Of a stretch of DNA of 60,158 nt, positions 26,790 through 35,597 are shown one piece after another; the stretch's first letter is position 1, and the number at the start of each line of letters is the position of its first letter. A program made the position numbers and the translations under genes. Under the pieces are notes generated by a model that was not told the origin of the DNA, searched no databases, and worked only from the letters and a program-made list of their open reading frames with translations. The stretch comes from Clostridia bacterium. Lineage in GTDB: Bacteria > Bacillota > Clostridia > Christensenellales > QALW01. The stretch lies in NCBI GenBank assembly GCA_900769815.1, contig CAAGID010000045.1:1-60158 (forward strand), written 5' to 3'.

Positions 26790-28058
26790 TTATTTTTGTT
26801 TCTTTCTAATAAAAAACGGAAGCACAAGAATTATCACTATTAAAGCCGCAAGGAAAATATTTGCATTGGGTATAAATGAGGTCGTACCGTCATTATTTAC
26901 AATAGTTTCAGCGTTTTCAAGAACCTTTTTGCCAATAATTGGTCCTACGACACCGGGTATTAAAACTTGTGAGAAAATTCTTATGCCCTGAAGTCTGCCT
27001 GACTTACCTATTGGCGTATTATCTCTTATTTTTGCACCAAATACAGCCATACCTGCCAAATATCCGCTCATCATCAAAAGAGAGCCTATAAATACGGGCA
27101 CAGTAGTTTTTGTAAAGTAAAGCACCACATATCCTAATATCAAAGATATAACTGCAATGATACCTGAAAAACTGAATCCCTTTTTATCGTAAACTCTGCC
27201 CCACAATGCCGTTACAACAGAGGCTAAAATTATTGCAGGAGCCATTATAAGCACATAGTTTGTCATATTAAGGGTCTTTTCATAATAAATTATCAGGTAG
27301 GGCATAAAAATCTGTATGGAAATATTAAATAGTACGAAGCCCAATAAAGCAATATACAGATTTTTGTTTTCCTTAACTGTTGAGGGTTTGAAGCCATATA
27401 TGATACTTTCCATATATGAATCCTTTATAGTTTTAACATCAGGTTCTTTTATAATAAAAAAGCCTAAAACACCTATTAACGTTACAAGTATTCCGATAAC
27501 GGTAAATATAATACTCCAACTTGATGCCTTATCAAGGTCAAAAAACATAAAACCGCCAAATACAACCAGAATACTTACAAGTGGCATCATTGCATTTATG
27601 CCTTCCGCTTTTCCTCTGTTTGATGAATCTGTTGAGTCGGTAAGCCAGGCGTTAAATGCTGCGTCGTTTGCCGTTGAGCCGAAAAAGGTCATAAGACAAT
27701 CAAGAATTATGGTAAGACTTACGCCTACGCTCATAGCCGAAACCGTCATACCGAAGGTCTTGCTGATAATATCTTGACGTAATAAAACGAAACTGAATAT
27801 TGAAATTCCCCACAGAATATAGCCTAAGGAAATAAACAGTTTTCTTTTGCCTACTTTATCAGAAAGCGCTCCCATAAAAACGGTAGTAAGGGTTGCAGTT
27901 ACTGCTGATGTCATTACCATATTTGATATATCCGACGCGGAGGCATTGAACATTTTATATATGAATACGTTGAAATACATATTTTCAACGACCCAGGCTA
28001 TCTGTCCCATTAGACTGAATACGGTAAGGGCAAGCCAGAATCTTCCTTTTGCTTTCAT
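26790..28058 (-). CDS. MFS transporter
   Basis: A 422-residue carrier with about 12 membrane helices. The loop between helices 2 and 3, GALSDKVGKRKLF, is the MFS signature. A charged central loop near residues 200-225 divides the two halves. It resembles sugar or organic-acid carriers of the GPH/SLC45-like MFS group, though the substrate is open. AAGGAG precedes the ATG and a good promoter lies at 28095-28123. It is co-transcribed with the hydroxyacid dehydrogenase. Confidence 0.85.
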   Translation of the reverse strand: MKAKGRFWLALTVFSLMGQIAWVVENMYFNVFIYKMFNASASDISNMVMTSAVTATLTTVFMGALSDKVGKRKLFISLGYILWGISIFSFVLLRQDIISKTFGMTVSAMSVGVSLTIILDCLMTFFGSTANDAAFNAWLTDSTDSSNRGKAEGINAMMPLVSILVVFGGFMFFDLDKASSWSIIFTVIGILVTLIGVLGFFIIKEPDVKTIKDSYMESIIYGFKPSTVKENKNLYIALLGFVLFNISIQIFMPYLIIYYEKTLNMTNYVLIMAPAIILASVVTALWGRVYDKKGFSFSGIIAVISLILGYVVLYFTKTTVPVFIGSLLMMSGYLAGMAVFGAKIRDNTPIGKSGRLQGIRIFSQVLIPGVVGPIIGKKVLENAETIVNNDGTTSFIPNANIFLAALIVIILVLPFFIRKKQK

Positions 28059-28094
28059 TATGCCTTACTCCTTTTCTTAATTTTACTTTTCTAA

Positions 28095-28123
28095 ATTATA
28101 TCATACTATAAAGCTCATTGCAA
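28095..28123 (-). promoter_or_regulatory. Promoter of the MFS/dehydrogenase operon
   Basis: On the minus strand, TTGCAA (28123-28118), 17-bp spacer, TATAAT (28100-28095). Confidence 0.8.
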
Positions 28124-28139
28124 TAACTTAAAATTTATA

Positions 28140-28168
28140 TTTACATTTACGCGTTATAATGCTATAAT
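28140..28168 (+). promoter_or_regulatory. Promoter of the lipoprotein at 28196
   Basis: TTTACA (28140-28145), 17-bp spacer, TATAAT (28163-28168). Confidence 0.8.
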
Positions 28169-28195
28169 ATAAAAAATTTGAAAGGACATTTTACT

Positions 28196-29161
28196 ATGAA
28201 AAAGTTATTATCATTACTTCTTACCCTTATACTCAGCCTGTCCCTTTCAGCTTGTGTCATCTCCCTTGACAATGATGATGACGACAAGACTGAAAAGAAC
28301 CCCATCTCCAACGTTAAACCCGACGATGATGAAAAAGACGAAAAAGCAGAAAAATTAGAAAAATACCTTAACGAAAATAAAGAAACTTTCCTTACTGCTC
28401 TTGAAAAGGGCTTTATCTCAAACGGACAGTTTACCTGCGAATCTGATCTTGAGCTTATTGATTACGGTTTTGTTGTAACCATTAAAATTAACGAACTTGA
28501 AAATGTAGATGCTTCTTTGAAGGCATCCTTACAGGAAGGCTATGACTCAATGGATGCACAGTTTGAAAGTTATCTTATAACCTTCCGCACAGAAGCACCG
28601 GAACTTGAATATTTAAAATTCGTTATCTGCGATAAAACCGGCGACGTTCTTGCTTCAGTTACCGCAGACGGCACAGTAGAAGAAGTTACTGAAACTCCTG
28701 CACCTGCCACTCCCGTTGCACCTGCTGCAGGATATAAGTTCTTTGAGTTTTCAGGCATCATAATGGAAATTCCCGAAAACTTCCAGGAAACCGAAGCTAA
28801 CGGTCTTAAGATGTTTTATACAGATAAATATCCTGAAGTAACAGATAATATTAACTTTATTTCTACATCGGGAAAAGCTACTTTAGCTGATTGTTCAAAA
28901 GCTCTTCTTGAAAAATCATACGAATCTGCTTTTGAAGGAACAGGTGCTCAGTTTGAAATTACAGGCTACAGAACTTTCGATATCGACGGAAAAGATGCAG
29001 TTGAATGTAAAATTAGTGTAACACTTAACGGCGTTTCAATGGCTCAGACACAGTACATAATTTTACTTGATAAGAGTTTTGTTACCGTAACATTTACAGA
29101 CGCTTCAAAACAATATACTGCTGAATTCAATAAAATCGCAGCATCTATCAAAGTTAAATAA
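28196..29161 (+). CDS. Secreted lipoprotein of unknown function
   Basis: A 321-residue lipoprotein. ATG 28196 follows AAAGGA; a TTG at 28178 overlaps that site and is rejected. The lipobox is SLSAC. An acidic, lysine-rich stretch (about 25-50) leads to a first domain that resembles DUF4854-type regions (about 50-165). A Pro/Ala/Thr linker (near 170-185) precedes a second beta-rich domain (about 187-321). It is a single-gene transcript with its own promoter and terminator. Function is not known. Confidence 0.7.
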   Translation: MKKLLSLLLTLILSLSLSACVISLDNDDDDKTEKNPISNVKPDDDEKDEKAEKLEKYLNENKETFLTALEKGFISNGQFTCESDLELIDYGFVVTIKINELENVDASLKASLQEGYDSMDAQFESYLITFRTEAPELEYLKFVICDKTGDVLASVTADGTVEEVTETPAPATPVAPAAGYKFFEFSGIIMEIPENFQETEANGLKMFYTDKYPEVTDNINFISTSGKATLADCSKALLEKSYESAFEGTGAQFEITGYRTFDIDGKDAVECKISVTLNGVSMAQTQYIILLDKSFVTVTFTDASKQYTAEFNKIAASIKVK

Positions 29162-29166
29162 TATTA

Positions 29167-29191
29167 ACCCCTCTGTTTTATTCAGAGGGGT
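29167..29191 (+). terminator. Terminator of the lipoprotein gene
   Basis: ACCCCTCTG, seven-base loop, CAGAGGGGT. The palindromic repeat copy B begins at its 3' base. Confidence 0.75.
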
Positions 29192-29336
29192 CAGTCTGCT
29201 GACAAAGTCGGCAGACTGCCAGAGTTCGAGAAACCCTTGCAAGTGAATGCAACGAAGGAAATATACCCCTGCAAAATTTTTGCAGGGGTATATGTTTGTA
29301 AGGGATTGTCAGTGCTCTGAGCCTCTTAATGAGGCT
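29191..29336 (-). repeat. Palindromic intergenic repeat, copy B
   Basis: The 130 bp at 29191-29320 match copy A (350-586) in the opposite orientation, without its extra 60 bases. It contains the CAGTCTGCTGAC stem (29192-29218) and a 33-bp palindrome around 29261-29293. A second hairpin, AGCCTC-TTAAT-GAGGCT with T's, closes it at 29320-29336. It therefore lies exactly between two terminator-like hairpins. Confidence 0.8.
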
Positions 29337-29338
29337 TT

Positions 29339-29749
29339 TTAAGGTGCTAAAAATTTAAAATCGGGAAGATTTCTTAATATTGCAAAAACTATACATACTA
29401 AAAACATAATAGCATAAATTATTGTTTCCCATAACTTGATTTTTGTTTTGCCGTCTTTTATGTAAATAATGGCTTTATATAAGAAAAGGAAAATACCAAT
29501 GGGAAGAAAGCACAAAACTAATAAATTATGTGATGCTGCGGCAGCAAAATCAAGCTTTACAAGATCAAGAAACATTCGCGTTATCCCGCAACCGGGGCAA
29601 TATTTATTTGTTATAACGTAAAATATACAAGGAATACTTATGGTTGTTATTTTTATAAACAAAAAATATAAAAAGCATATTATTACAGTTGTCAGGCTCT
29701 TTTTTAAAAGCAAAAGAAAACGTTTTTCTTGTTCAATATTAAATTTCAT
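29339..29749 (-). CDS. DUF2752 membrane protein
   Basis: A 136-residue protein with three hydrophobic segments. The DUF2752 signature is clear: CPGCGITRMFLDL followed by a helix with a conserved His-Asn (ASHNLLVL). The CxxC pair may bind metal or form a disulphide. I choose ATG 29749; a TTG at 29770 lies inside the terminator hairpin of the gene upstream. No strong ribosome binding site is visible. The function of the family is not established. Confidence 0.75.
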   Translation of the reverse strand: MKFNIEQEKRFLLLLKKSLTTVIICFLYFLFIKITTISIPCIFYVITNKYCPGCGITRMFLDLVKLDFAAAASHNLLVLCFLPIGIFLFLYKAIIYIKDGKTKIKLWETIIYAIMFLVCIVFAILRNLPDFKFLAP

Positions 29750-29758
29750 AGTTAAAAT

Positions 29759-29783
29759 AAAGCGGTACAAAAAGTACCGCTTT
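29759..29783 (-). terminator. Terminator of the zinc-ribbon gene
   Basis: AAAGCGGTAC, five-base loop, GTACCGCTTT, between the zinc-ribbon gene and the DUF2752 gene. Confidence 0.75.
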
Positions 29784-29791
29784 CATCCTTA

Positions 29792-30217
29792 TTATTCTTC
29801 GAAGTGGGTGTGGCTTGCAACCCAATTATACATTTTGGGAGCTACCCAGAAACTGTAAATACCGCAAGTGATAATTGACAATAAAGACCAAACAATGACT
29901 TTACCGAAAAGTGAGCCACCCTTACCTTCAAAACGTAAACGCTTGCCGTCGATAAGCGTATGACCGAGAACAAACTTCATTACAAAGCAAATGGCCCAGG
30001 CCGTTCCGAAACCGCAGGTAATTGTAATAAGAAGAGATGCTACTAAAGATGTTCCGAGAGTTTCTAACACACCGCCGTCCCATTTTGATTCCTTTAAAGG
30101 TGTGTTAATGGTGGTGCTTGGTGCTTCTGTCTGCTGAGGCTGTTTTGCTGCAGCACCGCAAGCAGGACAAAAACTTGCTTGATCATCGAACTGTTTTCCG
30201 CAATTTGCACAATACAT
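29792..30217 (-). CDS. Zinc-ribbon membrane protein, DUF898-like
   Basis: A 141-residue protein. The N-terminal zinc ribbon is CANCGKQFDDQASFCPACG (residues 3-21). After a short linker come two or three hydrophobic segments with a G-K-R-LRFEGKGGSLFGK loop and TCGIYSFW, which match the DUF898 (YjgN) pattern. AGGAGG precedes the ATG, and a TTGACT-17-TATAAT promoter lies upstream. Role unknown; the zinc ribbon probably mediates protein contact. Confidence 0.78.
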   Translation of the reverse strand: MYCANCGKQFDDQASFCPACGAAAKQPQQTEAPSTTINTPLKESKWDGGVLETLGTSLVASLLITITCGFGTAWAICFVMKFVLGHTLIDGKRLRFEGKGGSLFGKVIVWSLLSIITCGIYSFWVAPKMYNWVASHTHFEE

Positions 30218-30256
30218 TTTAAAATTCCTCCTAAGAATATATTTTTTTCATGTGTT

Positions 30257-30285
30257 ATTATATCTTCTTCGACAAAAAAAGTCAA
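30257..30285 (-). promoter_or_regulatory. Promoter of the zinc-ribbon gene
   Basis: On the minus strand, TTGACT (30285-30280), 17-bp spacer, TATAAT (30262-30257). Confidence 0.8.
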
Positions 30286-30318
30286 TATTTATTTGAACTT
30301 TTTGTGAAAAAATTAAAA

Positions 30319-30342
30319 ACGGCTGTTGAATATAACAGCCGT
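30319..30342 (-). terminator. Terminator of the homoserine dehydrogenase unit
   Basis: ACGGCTGTT, loop, AACAGCCGT, just after the 45-residue gene. Confidence 0.75.
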
Positions 30343-30347
30343 AAAAT

Positions 30348-30485
30348 TTAATTTCCACCGAAATAAACGAAGGTAATATAAGATATTATAAAGCCAATAA
30401 CGAGCCCCAAGAAGGCTATTACAGGAGCCCAGAAAGCGATATTTATGGGCTTTGACTCTTTTTCCTTTTTCTTTCTTTTTACCAT
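30348..30485 (-). CDS. Small single-span membrane protein, 45 residues
   Basis: This gene is shorter than usual ORF cut-offs. ATG 30485 follows TGAGGATAAAT, in which TGA is the stop of the homoserine dehydrogenase gene and GAGGAT the ribosome binding site. The product begins with a strongly basic stretch (MVKRKKKKEKESK), then a hydrophobic helix of about 25 residues, and ends in FGGN. A terminator follows 5 bp after the stop. Codon use looks real. It is probably a membrane peptide; I recognise no family. Confidence 0.65.
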   Translation of the reverse strand: MVKRKKKEKESKPINIAFWAPVIAFLGLVIGFIISYITFVYFGGN

Positions 30486-30493
30486 ATTTATCC

Positions 30494-31696
30494 TCAGATG
30501 TCAAGCACGCGGATTTGTGAAAGAATATTAAGTTTTTGAAACTTTTCAAAATTCTCTTTATTAAGTGCTTTCTTTGTGATTACACCTGTAACACCATTTT
30601 CGTTATAAACAATATCGGCATCGCTAAAAAGGTTAAGAACTTCGTCGGCAGTATTATTTGCTCTGATATACCAGGTACTTTCAAGGTCTTCCTGGCATAA
30701 TACCTGACCTTCAATTTCATCTTGCCAGCCCCAGCCTTTAAGGAATTCGAAGTGCTTGGCAGCATCCAAAACATCTGCAACAACGGCACTGGCGGTGGGC
30801 AATTTACCTGCACCGCGACCGCATAAGAATACGTCGCCTACTGCGTTACCGCGGATAAGCACGCTGTTAAAAACGTCTTTAACGCCTGAAAGAAGGCTTG
30901 AGTGAGGAACAAGTGCAGGGGCAACCATAACTTTTAAGTTTTCGCCTATTTTCTGACCTTGACCGATAAGCTTAATGCTATAGCCTTTTTCGTCGGCAAC
31001 GGCAACGTCATCAAGTGAGATCTTTGTAATGCCTTCAGCATAAACGTCTTTAGGATAAACGTGGTGACCAAATGCCAAAGATGCAAGAATACACATTTTT
31101 CTGCAAGCGTCAATACCTTCAACGTCGGCAGTGGGGTCAGCCTCAGCATAGCCTAAAGCCTGTGCGTTTTTAAGGGCATCCTCAAAAGCAACGTTTTCCT
31201 CAATCATCTTTGTTAAAATATAGTTTGTGGTACCGTTTAAAATACCGTAGAATTCGGTAATTTCATTTGCTGCCATACAACGGTGCATAGGACGGATAAG
31301 GGGAATACCACCGCCAACGGAAGCTTCAAAGAAGTAGTTTACGTTGTTTTCCTTCGCAATAGTTAAAAGCTCATAACCTTTCTGGGCAACAAGCTCCTTA
31401 TTTGAAGTTACAACGCTTTTTCCTGCTTTTAATGCACGTACGGTATAATCGTAAGCAAAGGTTGCACCGCCTATAACCTCGGCAACAACTTTAATTTCAG
31501 GGTCGTTTTCAATAATTGAAAAATCCTTTACAAACTTATCCTTATAAGGACTGTCAGGAAAATCTCTTATATCGAGAATATATTTTACGTTAAGCTCGTT
31601 TTCCAATTTGGAAGCAATGTGTTTTTTGTTCATATCAATAAGCTCAACAACACCGCTGCCAACAGTACCGAAGCCTAAAACTGCAACGTTAATCAT
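30494..31696 (-). CDS. hom: Homoserine dehydrogenase
   Basis: A 400-residue enzyme reducing aspartate semialdehyde to homoserine for threonine and methionine synthesis. The nucleotide motif GFGTVGSGV is at 8-16, the substrate loop NGTTNYIL near 175, and the catalytic Lys region in the GYAEADPTADVEG stretch (about 206). The C-terminal tail is an ACT-like segment shorter than the common 430-residue form, so feedback control by threonine may be weaker. A TTGCCA-17-TAAAAT promoter (31730-31758) precedes it. Confidence 0.93.
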   Translation of the reverse strand: MINVAVLGFGTVGSGVVELIDMNKKHIASKLENELNVKYILDIRDFPDSPYKDKFVKDFSIIENDPEIKVVAEVIGGATFAYDYTVRALKAGKSVVTSNKELVAQKGYELLTIAKENNVNYFFEASVGGGIPLIRPMHRCMAANEITEFYGILNGTTNYILTKMIEENVAFEDALKNAQALGYAEADPTADVEGIDACRKMCILASLAFGHHVYPKDVYAEGITKISLDDVAVADEKGYSIKLIGQGQKIGENLKVMVAPALVPHSSLLSGVKDVFNSVLIRGNAVGDVFLCGRGAGKLPTASAVVADVLDAAKHFEFLKGWGWQDEIEGQVLCQEDLESTWYIRANNTADEVLNLFSDADIVYNENGVTGVITKKALNKENFEKFQKLNILSQIRVLDI

Positions 31697-31729
31697 AATA
31701 CAGTTTCCTTTCTAAAAGTATATATATCT

Positions 31730-31758
31730 ATTTTATTCTAAAAATGCAATTATGGCAA
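31730..31758 (-). promoter_or_regulatory. Promoter of hom
   Basis: On the minus strand, TTGCCA (31758-31753), 17-bp spacer, TAAAAT (31735-31730). Confidence 0.65.
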
Positions 31759-31806
31759 GCGGTTTTGGGAAGATATAAAGAAATTTGCTTTTACGTCCAA
31801 ACTTTA

Positions 31807-32034
31807 TTATTTTATAAATTCGCCGTTTCTGAATTCGCCTGAATAGGTATTGCCGTTTGTTAAGGTGCGTGTCCCTTGAGAGAGATCGCCATTTGAAAAC
31901 TCGCCTGAAAAGGTGCCGCCGTTTTGACAATTATACGTGCCAAAGCCTTCAAATACGTCGTTAGCAAAAGAGCCGATATATACGTCCCCGTTATTAAAAC
32001 GGAAGGTGCCTGTGCCGTGTCTTATTCCGTCCAC
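31807..32034 (-). CDS. MORN-repeat segment (3' part of a split or coupled gene)
   Basis: About 75 residues made of three MORN repeats of 22-24 residues (GTFRFNNGDVYIGSF, GTYNCQNGGTFSGEF, RTLTNGNTYSGEF). The frame opens right after a TGA; the only start is GTG 32034, within the end of the preceding open frame. No ribosome binding site stands out. It may be translated by coupling, or it may be the 3' part of a gene whose 5' part has shifted frame. MORN repeats bind membranes or proteins. Confidence 0.5.
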   Translation of the reverse strand: MDGIRHGTGTFRFNNGDVYIGSFANDVFEGFGTYNCQNGGTFSGEFSNGDLSQGTRTLTNGNTYSGEFRNGEFIK

Positions 32035-32225
32035 AAAGAGCTGTCATCGTTTGCAAAAAGCACGGTAAAAAGAACCTTTCCTTTTAAGAAATTGCAATCG
32101 CCCTTACCTTTTGCATTAAGAAATACGTTTTGGTGTTTGGGCAAGAACAAAAAAATGGAGACAATTAAAGCAATAACTATGAGAATTGCAAAAAAGATAA
32201 ATGGAATTTTGTATTTTTTTATCAT
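32022..32225 (-). CDS. Short membrane-anchored protein upstream of the MORN repeats
   Basis: 67 codons starting with an ATG that overlaps the stop of the MgtC-family gene (ATGA). It has one N-terminal membrane helix (about 8-28) and a 35-residue extracellular tail that stops abruptly. The tail looks like the start of a longer domain, so the gene may be truncated and fused out of frame to the MORN segment, with which it overlaps by 13 bp. Confidence 0.5.
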   Translation of the reverse strand: MIKKYKIPFIFFAILIVIALIVSIFLFLPKHQNVFLNAKGKGDCNFLKGKVLFTVLFANDDSSLWTE

Positions 32226-32923
32226 ACTTCTATGGTATTAAATTCAGGGTGCTCAGATAGTGCTTTTGCAATAACCTCAGCAGAAATATCGTGCATTGTT
32301 TTAAAGTTTATTCTAAATTCAAAATTGCCGTCTTCAAGACGCTTGACACGGCATTTTTGAACAGACACGGTAAACTCTTTAAAAACCTCTGAAATAAGAC
32401 CTTCTGCATCAAAAGAGACATTTGCAATAAGTATTGCTTCGCCCATAAAGATTGAATCATAGCCGGTAAGGATTCTGTGGAGCACAAACTGTAAAAGCAT
32501 TAAAAGAAGCGTTGCAAAAATTGCAATTATGTAAAGCCCTGCACCCCAAGCCATACCGATACCACAGGTAGCCAAAATACCTGCAGCTGTGGTTAGACCC
32601 TGTACAGAAGACTGATTACGTCTTACATATATAATACCGGCACCTAAGAAAGGCATTCCCGTAACTATCTGTGCCGCAATTCTTGATGCATCAGCATTAT
32701 AGCCTAATTTAAGCATATCAAAGAAACCGTATTTTGATATAATCATCATCAAGGTGGAGGAAAGAGCAATAATCATATGAGTTCTTACTCCTGCACCTTT
32801 TGATCTTCTTGAACGCTCGTAACCGATAAGACATCCGCACATTGCAGATGCAAGGATTCTTAAACAGAAATTTAACTGTGTAACCCAGTCAAGATTTCCA
32901 AAAACGCTTAAATCAACATTCAA
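32222..32923 (-). CDS. MgtC/SapB-family membrane protein
   Basis: A 233-residue protein with four or five membrane helices and a soluble C-terminal domain (about 150-233). The family signatures IGYERSRRSKGAGVRTHMI (about 38-56) and GAGIIY followed by VQGLTTAAGI (near 97-118) are intact. Family members affect Mg2+ homeostasis or ATP synthase activity. It follows the P-type ATPase by 12 bp and shares its riboswitch-controlled transcript, pointing to a joint role in divalent metal stress. Confidence 0.9.
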   Translation of the reverse strand: MNVDLSVFGNLDWVTQLNFCLRILASAMCGCLIGYERSRRSKGAGVRTHMIIALSSTLMMIISKYGFFDMLKLGYNADASRIAAQIVTGMPFLGAGIIYVRRNQSSVQGLTTAAGILATCGIGMAWGAGLYIIAIFATLLLMLLQFVLHRILTGYDSIFMGEAILIANVSFDAEGLISEVFKEFTVSVQKCRVKRLEDGNFEFRINFKTMHDISAEVIAKALSEHPEFNTIEV

Positions 32924-32935
32924 ATTTTATCACCT

Positions 32936-35539
32936 TTACTTTTTGAGTTTTCTCTGTATAAGCTTAACCAATTCGGTAATGGGAACAATGGTAAATGCGA
33001 TTCCTACGGCAATCATGAATTCAAAGAATTTAATTTGTGTGAATCCGAAAAGGTCGGCAACAAAGGGCACAAACAATACTAAAAGTGTAAGAGCTAATGC
33101 TAAAAGCATTGAGAGCCAAAGCATACCGTTGTGTGTTTTCAATGAGAATACGGACTGTCTTCTTGAGCGCATATTAAAGGAGTGGAAAATCTCTGTCATT
33201 GAAAGTGCAACGAATGCCATAGTCATACCGTGTGCACCGTCGCCTTCCAGCTTAACGCCGATGAAGTATGATATAAGAGTAATAACGGAAATTATGATAC
33301 CCTGCAAAACAACGTCGAAGCCTAAACCACCTGCAAAAACGCCTTCCTTTGCATCACGGGGGGAGCGGTGCATAACGTTATTTTCAGCCTTTTCCATACC
33401 TAAAGCAACGGCGGGGAAAGTATCAGTAACGAGGTTTATCCATAAAAGATGCACAGGACCTAATACTGTAAAGCCCATCAAAGTTGCACTAAAAATAGTT
33501 AATACCTCGGCAAGGTTTGCTGAAAGGAGGAACTGCATTGCTTTACGGATATTATCGTAAATTCTTCTGCCTTCCTCAACTGCTGAAACGATTGTTGCAA
33601 AGTTATCGTCGGCAAGGACCATATCGGCAACGTTTTTAGTAACGTCAGTACCGGTAATACCCATACCTACGCCAATATCGGCATTTTTTATGGAGGGGGC
33701 GTCGTTAACACCGTCGCCGGTCATAGCACAGATTTTGCCTTTATTACGCCATGCCTTTACGATACGTACTTTATGCTCAGGCTGAACACGTGCATAAACG
33801 TGATATTTTTCAATGTCAAGGTCGTCTTCTGAAATCTTATCAAGCTCAGCACCGGTCATAGCCTCGCTTGCTTCTGAAATAATACCCAATTCCTTGGCAA
33901 TAGCAACGGCGGTATCCTTATGGTCACCGGTAATCATAACGGGTGTGATACCTGCAGTTCTGCACATATCAATGGCAGGTTTAACCTCTTCTCTTACGGG
34001 GTCTATCATACCTACAAGACCTGCAAAAATAAGATTGTTCTCAAGATTTTTCGGGTCGCTTGTTGCAGGGTTCTCGTTATATTCTTTATAAGCACCTGCA
34101 AGCACGCGAAGTGCTTTGTCGGCAAACTCCTTGTTTTTATCAAGAATTTCCTGACGGATAGCGTCAGTTAATTCTGTAATACCGTCTTCTTTTAAAATGT
34201 GACTGCAACACTTTAATAATTCATCAGGAGCACCCTTGGTGTACTGAATGATTTTGCCTTCAACGTTGTGTACGGTACTCATCATTTTACGCATTGAATC
34301 AAAGGGTGCTTCACAAAGACGGGGATATTTTATATCAAACTCATTTTTGTTTAAGTTAAGCTTAAAAGCGTAATTTACAAGAGCCGCTTCAGTAGGCTCG
34401 CCCTGAGCCTTGTTTTCCTCATTAAGAGTTGCGTCGTTACACATCATAAGTGACGTTGCCAACGTTTCCTCGTTATATGAGAAATTATGAACGACAGTCA
34501 TTCTGTTTTGTGTTAAAGTGCCCGTTTTATCTGAGCAGATAACTTGTGCACAGCCTAAAGTCTCAACGGCTGTAAGCTTACGGATAACGGCATTACGCTT
34601 TGACATATTGGTAACACCGATGGAAAGCACGATGGTAACAACTGCCGCAAGACCTTCTGGAATAGCGGCAACTGCCAAGGATACGGCAATCATAAAGGTT
34701 TCGATAATTTCTTTAAAAACCTCGCTTGTGCCAAAGTCAATTCTTAAAAGATTGATAGCAAAAACAACCACGCAGATGCCTAAAACAAGAAAGCTTAAAA
34801 TCTTGGATAACTGTGCAAGCTTTATCTGTAAGGGCGTCTGACCGTCCTCAGCCTGAGAAAGAGCATCGGCAATTTTGCCCATTTCCGTTTCCATAGCCGT
34901 CTGGGTAACTACGGCAACACATCTGCCGTAAACTACCTGAGAGCCCATATAAACCATGTTTTTTCTGTCACCTAAGGAAACCTCGCCCGTAAGCACGTTT
35001 TCGTGCTTTTCAACAGGCACGCTTTCGCCCGTTAAAGCTGCTTCCTCGATTTTTAAGGAGGCACTTTCAAGAATTCTTGCATCCGCAGGAACGTCATCGC
35101 CTGCTTCCAAAACGATTATATCGCCCTTAACAAGGTCTTCGCTTTTAATCTGAATATGTTTTCCGTCACGAACAACCTTGCTCATTGAAGAGGTCATTGC
35201 CTGCAAAGCCTCAATGGCTTTTTCAGCCTTTGATTCCTGAAATACACCTAAAATGGCATTTATCAGAACAACGGCAAGAATAATAAACGCATCGGTGGGA
35301 ATCTTGCCTTCAAAAATTTCAGTCATAGCCGAAACGCCTGCAGCAATAAGCAAGATAATTATCATTGGGTCGGCAAGCTGTTTCATAAAACGCTTTAATA
35401 AGGAGTCCTTTTTAGCTTCCTTAAGCTTATTAGGACCAAACTTTTCAAGCCTTTTTAATGCTTCCTCGTTTGAAAGACCTTGAGGAGTGCTTTCTACGTT
35501 CTTTAAAACTTCTTCCTTTGAAAGTAAATACTCTTTCAT
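32936..35539 (-). CDS. P-type cation ATPase (PMCA/SERCA group, YoaB/CaxP-like)
   Basis: An 867-residue pump of type IIA/IIB. It shows TGES (170-173), PEGL in helix M4 (294-297), phosphorylation motif DKTGTLT (Asp337), the hinge TGDGVNDAPS, and NLVTDTFPA in M6, which keeps the Asn and Asp that bind Ca2+ in SERCA. The upstream leader fits the manganese-sensing yybP-ykoY riboswitch, as in front of Lactococcus yoaB, so the pump may export Mn2+ as well as or instead of Ca2+. AAAGGAG precedes the ATG. Length is normal. Confidence 0.93.
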   Translation of the reverse strand: MKEYLLSKEEVLKNVESTPQGLSNEEALKRLEKFGPNKLKEAKKDSLLKRFMKQLADPMIIILLIAAGVSAMTEIFEGKIPTDAFIILAVVLINAILGVFQESKAEKAIEALQAMTSSMSKVVRDGKHIQIKSEDLVKGDIIVLEAGDDVPADARILESASLKIEEAALTGESVPVEKHENVLTGEVSLGDRKNMVYMGSQVVYGRCVAVVTQTAMETEMGKIADALSQAEDGQTPLQIKLAQLSKILSFLVLGICVVVFAINLLRIDFGTSEVFKEIIETFMIAVSLAVAAIPEGLAAVVTIVLSIGVTNMSKRNAVIRKLTAVETLGCAQVICSDKTGTLTQNRMTVVHNFSYNEETLATSLMMCNDATLNEENKAQGEPTEAALVNYAFKLNLNKNEFDIKYPRLCEAPFDSMRKMMSTVHNVEGKIIQYTKGAPDELLKCCSHILKEDGITELTDAIRQEILDKNKEFADKALRVLAGAYKEYNENPATSDPKNLENNLIFAGLVGMIDPVREEVKPAIDMCRTAGITPVMITGDHKDTAVAIAKELGIISEASEAMTGAELDKISEDDLDIEKYHVYARVQPEHKVRIVKAWRNKGKICAMTGDGVNDAPSIKNADIGVGMGITGTDVTKNVADMVLADDNFATIVSAVEEGRRIYDNIRKAMQFLLSANLAEVLTIFSATLMGFTVLGPVHLLWINLVTDTFPAVALGMEKAENNVMHRSPRDAKEGVFAGGLGFDVVLQGIIISVITLISYFIGVKLEGDGAHGMTMAFVALSMTEIFHSFNMRSRRQSVFSLKTHNGMLWLSMLLALALTLLVLFVPFVADLFGFTQIKFFEFMIAVGIAFTIVPITELVKLIQRKLKK

Positions 35540-35564
35540 TTAAAAATCTCCTTTAAAATATTAA

Positions 35565-35597
35565 AAGACTTATCCGCTTAAAATGCAGATAAGTCTT
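35565..35597 (-). terminator. Riboswitch terminator stem
   Basis: On the minus strand, AAGACTTATC (35597-35588), loop, GATAAGTCTT (35574-35565), then a U-rich tail. Its 5' arm includes the bases that close the aptamer's P1 helix, so the two structures exclude each other. Confidence 0.75.

Noticed and set aside
30313..30549. 78-codon minus-strand frame
   Set aside because: It overlaps hom and the better supported 45-residue gene in another frame, and has no family likeness.
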